Source: Solitalea canadensis DSM 3403
GTDB lineage: Bacteria; Bacteroidota; Bacteroidia; Sphingobacteriales; Sphingobacteriaceae
Assembly: GCF_000242635.2 (NCBI RefSeq)
Contig: NC_017770.1
Location: 4,538,669 to 4,602,668, forward strand
DNA: 64,000 nt
Direction: 5' to 3'
In this document: positions 61,254 to 64,000 of the stretch, in pieces
Numbering within the stretch: position 1 is the first letter of the stretch
Layout of the letters: every line of letters begins with the position of its first letter
Position numbers and translations under genes: made by a program
The notes under the pieces: generated by a model
Seen by the model: the letters and a program-made list of their open reading frames with translations, nothing else
The model's database searches: none
Told to the model about the DNA's origin: nothing

Positions 61254-62678
61254 TTATTTCCAGCCACCGCCCAATGAACGGTATAATTCAACAGCTAGCG
61301 CTAAACGCTGACGTTGAATATCCGCCAGGTTTAGTTCACCTTGCAATGCACTTCCCTGTGCAATTAAGACTTCAAGATAATCAGCCATTCCACTGTTAAA
61401 CAATAGTTTGGCATTTACAATGGCCGATTTCAGAGTATCCACCCTAGTTCTTTCGATGGTTTCCTGCTCTTGTATTTTATCAATCCTTACTAAAGCATCA
61501 GAAACTTCTCCAACCGCTATAAGTACCGATTGACGGAAATCAAGGGCAAACCTATCGCGATCAATTTTTGCCAACTCATATTGAGTTCTCAATTGTTTAC
61601 GCATGAAAATAGGTTGAGCTACAGAACCAGCTGCAGTTGCAAACAACGATCCCGGAATATTGAACCAATTGCTTGCCTCAAATGCATTTAATCCTCCGGT
61701 AGCGGTGATCGTCAATGAGGGATAAAGCGCAGCCTTAGTAACACCAACTCGGGCATTTGCACTAACGAGGGCAAGTTCACTTGACTTTACGTCGGGTCTG
61801 TTACTTAGCAATAATGCTGGAACACCTGAGTTATATTCCGTTGGAAGGTCAACACGGTAAAGATTTTGTCGACGTGTAATTACTTTGGGCATCTCACCGG
61901 TTAAGAAGCTAAGCGCATTTTCCTGAATGGCAATGCTTTGTTCCAGTTGCGGAATTAATATTGCAGAATTCAGCCTTTGAGCCTCAGCCTGCTGAACAGC
62001 CAATGTAGTTGCCTGTCCGGCATCTCGCTGTAAACGAATGATAAACAATGTGCTATCATTTAGTTCCACATTGTTTTTGGCAATGCGGAGTTGTTCATCT
62101 AGCATCAACAGGTTATAATAACCTTGTGCAACGGCCGCAACTACTTGCGTTTGTACAGCTTTGGCAGCTTCCTGGCTTTGAAGGTAGGTAGCTAAAGCAG
62201 ACTCCTTTTGCGATCGGATTTTTCCCCAGATATCAGCTTCCCATGAAAGGTTCAAGGTTGCCTGATAATCTTTTACATATTTTGAGCCTAAAAATTGTCC
62301 AGCACTGATACCATTTAAGCTATTATCAGAAGGACGAGTGATTGATGCCGCAATTTGTGCCGATAATTCCGGGATGTTTCCCATCTTCGCCTGACTCAAT
62401 AATCGCTCTGCACTTTCTATGTTTTTAACCGCCAGCTGAAGATTGATATTATTATGTATTGCACTGTCAATAAGTGATACTAACTCTTCATCTTTAAATA
62501 ACGTTCTCCATTCTAATTTTCCTATGGAAGAACTGGTATCAGCTGAAGAAGTATAATCGCGGTATTGTTCCGGCATTTTCTGATCAGGACGCGCATATTT
62601 TTCGCTTACGCGGCAAGCATTAAAGCTTGCCGATAAGGCCAAAAGAGCTACACCTAACTGAAATTTATTTTTCATCAT
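61254..62678 (-). CDS. Outer-membrane efflux factor of an RND system (OprM/NodT type)
   Basis: A 474-residue lipoprotein outer-membrane channel (lipobox FNAC, C22). The TolC-type helical repeats follow: RLLSQAKMGNIPELSAQIAA, SWEADIWGKIRSQKESALA, GVPALLLSNRPDVKSSELAL, ANARVGVTKAALYPSLTITA, and the matching second-half helices up to LYRSLGGGW. It accepts substrates from the inner-membrane pump encoded 29 bases upstream and exports them across the outer membrane. Substrate range is unknown. Confidence 0.93.
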   Translation of the reverse strand: MMKNKFQLGVALLALSASFNACRVSEKYARPDQKMPEQYRDYTSSADTSSSIGKLEWRTLFKDEELVSLIDSAIHNNINLQLAVKNIESAERLLSQAKMGNIPELSAQIAASITRPSDNSLNGISAGQFLGSKYVKDYQATLNLSWEADIWGKIRSQKESALATYLQSQEAAKAVQTQVVAAVAQGYYNLLMLDEQLRIAKNNVELNDSTLFIIRLQRDAGQATTLAVQQAEAQRLNSAILIPQLEQSIAIQENALSFLTGEMPKVITRRQNLYRVDLPTEYNSGVPALLLSNRPDVKSSELALVSANARVGVTKAALYPSLTITATGGLNAFEASNWFNIPGSLFATAAGSVAQPIFMRKQLRTQYELAKIDRDRFALDFRQSVLIAVGEVSDALVRIDKIQEQETIERTRVDTLKSAIVNAKLLFNSGMADYLEVLIAQGSALQGELNLADIQRQRLALAVELYRSLGGGWK

Positions 62679-62707
62679 TAGTTGATTCTTGATTATCTGT
62701 TAAAAAA

Positions 62708-64000
62708 TTAGTGTAATACAGGTTCTTCTTCACCCTCATCCACGTATTTCTTGATGTAAGCTTTTCCGGTTATCATTTCCTGAATGTATTGGAAAACGAT
62801 AAATAATACAGGGATAATAAATACACCTAATACTACCCCGGCAAGCATACCCCCTGCCGCACTGATACTGATGGAGTGGTTACCAATAGCAGATGGACCT
62901 GTTGCGCGCATCAACGGAATAAGACCTACCACAAATGCAATTGAAGTCATGATGATAGGACGTAACCTAAGCTGGGCAGCCTCAATAGCAGCGCCCATCA
63001 GGCTCATTCCTGCCCTACGGCGTTGAATGGCATATTCAACAATTAGAATGGCATTTTTGGCTAACAAACCGATCAACATGATCAATCCTACCTGTACATA
63101 GATGTTGTTTTGAATACCCGTTAGATTGATAGCAATAAATACCCCAAGCATACCTGTTGGAATAGATAGAATTACTGCCAATGGAACAATATAACTTTCG
63201 TATTGAGCTGCCAATAAGAAGTAAACAAACAATAAACAAAGAGAGAAAATAATCACCGATTGTCCGCCTGATTCCTTTTCTTCCTTACTCATTCCGGTCC
63301 ACTCGAAAGAATAACCTTGAGGTAATTTACGGGCAGCCACCTCCTCTACACGATTTAATGCATCGCCGGTACTGAAACCTGGCTTAGGCATTACGTTCAC
63401 TGTAATAGAGTTAAACATGTTATAACGGTCTAAAGATTCAGGTCCGTAAACACGTTTTAGTTTCGCTACAGTATTTAAAGGAACCATTTCACCTTTGTCA
63501 TTTTTAACAAATGCGCCTGTTAAAGAACCTTCTGTCTGACGGTAAGGCGCGTCAGCTTGCATCATTACACGGTAATATTTACCGAAGCGATTAAAGTCAG
63601 AAGCCATCATCCCTCCATAGAAAGCCTGCATAACAGTCATCAGGTCTTTTACGTTAACTCCAAGTTGTTTTGCTTTCACTTGGTCAACTTCCAACTCAAA
63701 TTGTGGATAATCGTTTTTGAAGGTGGTATAAGCAACTGCAATTTCTTTTTGTTGCATTAGCTCCATGTTGAATGCAAAGGCTGTTTGGCTAAACTTATTC
63801 AAGTCACCACCGGTACGATCTTGTAATACCATCTCCAAGCCGTCAACGTTACCAAAACCAGGAACGGTTGGTAAAGTAAACACAAAGAATGAAGCTTCTT
63901 TAATGCCGGCAAGTTTCTGGTTCATAAGGCCCATAATACCATTCACATCTTTTACATCACCACGATCCTTTAAGTCTCGAAGATTGGCAAATGCAACGCC
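62708..64000 (-). CDS. RND efflux transporter permease (HAE1/AcrB family), C-terminal part
   Basis: The last 430 residues of an inner-membrane drug-type pump; the frame is open to the right edge, so the N-terminal part lies outside. The visible part covers the second porter domain (FFVFTLPTVPGFGNVDGLE, QVKAKQLGVNVKDLMTVMQA, SFEWTGMSKEEKESGGQS) and the last six membrane helices (FVYFLLAAQYESYIVPLAVI, GLIMLIGLLAKNAILIVEY, SAIGNHSISISAAGGMLAGV). It is 29 bases upstream of the outer-membrane factor gene in the same direction; the periplasmic adaptor gene probably precedes it. It acts on hydrophobic or amphipathic compounds by family; the substrate is unknown. Confidence 0.93.
   Translation of the reverse strand, partial: GVAFANLRDLKDRGDVKDVNGIMGLMNQKLAGIKEASFFVFTLPTVPGFGNVDGLEMVLQDRTGGDLNKFSQTAFAFNMELMQQKEIAVAYTTFKNDYPQFELEVDQVKAKQLGVNVKDLMTVMQAFYGGMMASDFNRFGKYYRVMMQADAPYRQTEGSLTGAFVKNDKGEMVPLNTVAKLKRVYGPESLDRYNMFNSITVNVMPKPGFSTGDALNRVEEVAARKLPQGYSFEWTGMSKEEKESGGQSVIIFSLCLLFVYFLLAAQYESYIVPLAVILSIPTGMLGVFIAINLTGIQNNIYVQVGLIMLIGLLAKNAILIVEYAIQRRRAGMSLMGAAIEAAQLRLRPIIMTSIAFVVGLIPLMRATGPSAIGNHSISISAAGGMLAGVVLGVFIIPVLFIVFQYIQEMITGKAYIKKYVDEGEEEPVLH

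Noticed and set aside
1-64000. tRNA, rRNA or tmRNA genes
   Set aside because: I looked in all gaps and saw no cloverleaf or rRNA-like sequence; a tRNAscan run would settle it.

Overview
The window is a stretch of chromosome from a low-GC Bacteroidota, most likely a member of Sphingobacteriales (the gene set resembles Solitalea/Pedobacter-type genomes; the genus is a guess). The evidence is the gene families (DUF3127, DUF4136, S41 and M1 lipoproteins, YfbK-type vWA lipoprotein, fused B12 mutase IcmF, TrmO, TonB-C and carboxypeptidase-regulatory domains), the scarcity of Shine-Dalgarno sites, and repeated matches to the Bacteroidota sigma-A promoter box TAnnTTTG. No rRNA, tRNA, CRISPR array, prophage or integrated plasmid was seen. 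Most genes are housekeeping, with short intergenic gaps and clear hairpin terminators.

Layout. 1-3 kb: the 3' end of the class I ribonucleotide reductase large subunit, a frameshifted S41 lipoprotein protease and a badly decayed transglutaminase-type (DUF3857-like) remnant. 3-11.4 kb: rmuC, a membrane zinc peptidase, a ten-copy 8-bp tandem repeat, apaG, dusB, a CPBP protease with a small DUF2007 gene, cdsA, glutamate dehydrogenase and psd, so phospholipid synthesis genes flank glutamate dehydrogenase. 11.4-17.6 kb: a small cysteine-pair secreted protein, an MscS channel, then the translation block rpsP-rimM-trmD-rplS in conserved order but split by a carboxypeptidase-regulatory-domain protein and by a Crp-like regulator plus quinone-reductase-like flavoprotein. 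17.9-26.2 kb: a 5'-nucleotidase, a GH95-like glycosidase, YkuK, DUF4198, htpG and an orphan glucuronyl-C5-epimerase-like protein. 26.3-34.3 kb: a 598-residue uncharacterised protein with a cysteine cluster, a YhcC-type radical SAM protein, an SDR and the giant IcmF mutase. 34.4-46.3 kb: two M1 peptidases, an ECF sigma factor translationally coupled to a TonB-C membrane protein, ffh, and a Prc-type tail-specific protease. 46.5-59.9 kb: a methyltransferase, a 564-bp non-coding gap with two related hairpins, YceI, a two-component system divergent from a small secreted protein, an amine oxidase, an AraC regulator with a PEBP protein, DUF3127, a THUMP methyltransferase, trmO, ywbE and a YfbK-like lipoprotein. 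59.9-61.2 kb: a small accessory island with a REP-associated tyrosine transposase (RAYT) whose own coding sequence carries an in-frame copy of its presumed palindrome. 61.2-64 kb: the outer-membrane factor and the RND pump of an efflux system, running off the right edge.

What stands out: the 598-residue protein (an enzyme of unknown activity, possibly a TIM-barrel flavoprotein), the RAYT with the palindrome in its reading frame, the DUF3127 protein with an SSB-like acidic tip, the paired hairpins before yceI, and three genes whose promoter box lies only 3-4 nt before the start codon, suggesting leaderless or near-leaderless mRNAs. No large undescribed multi-gene system could be supported.
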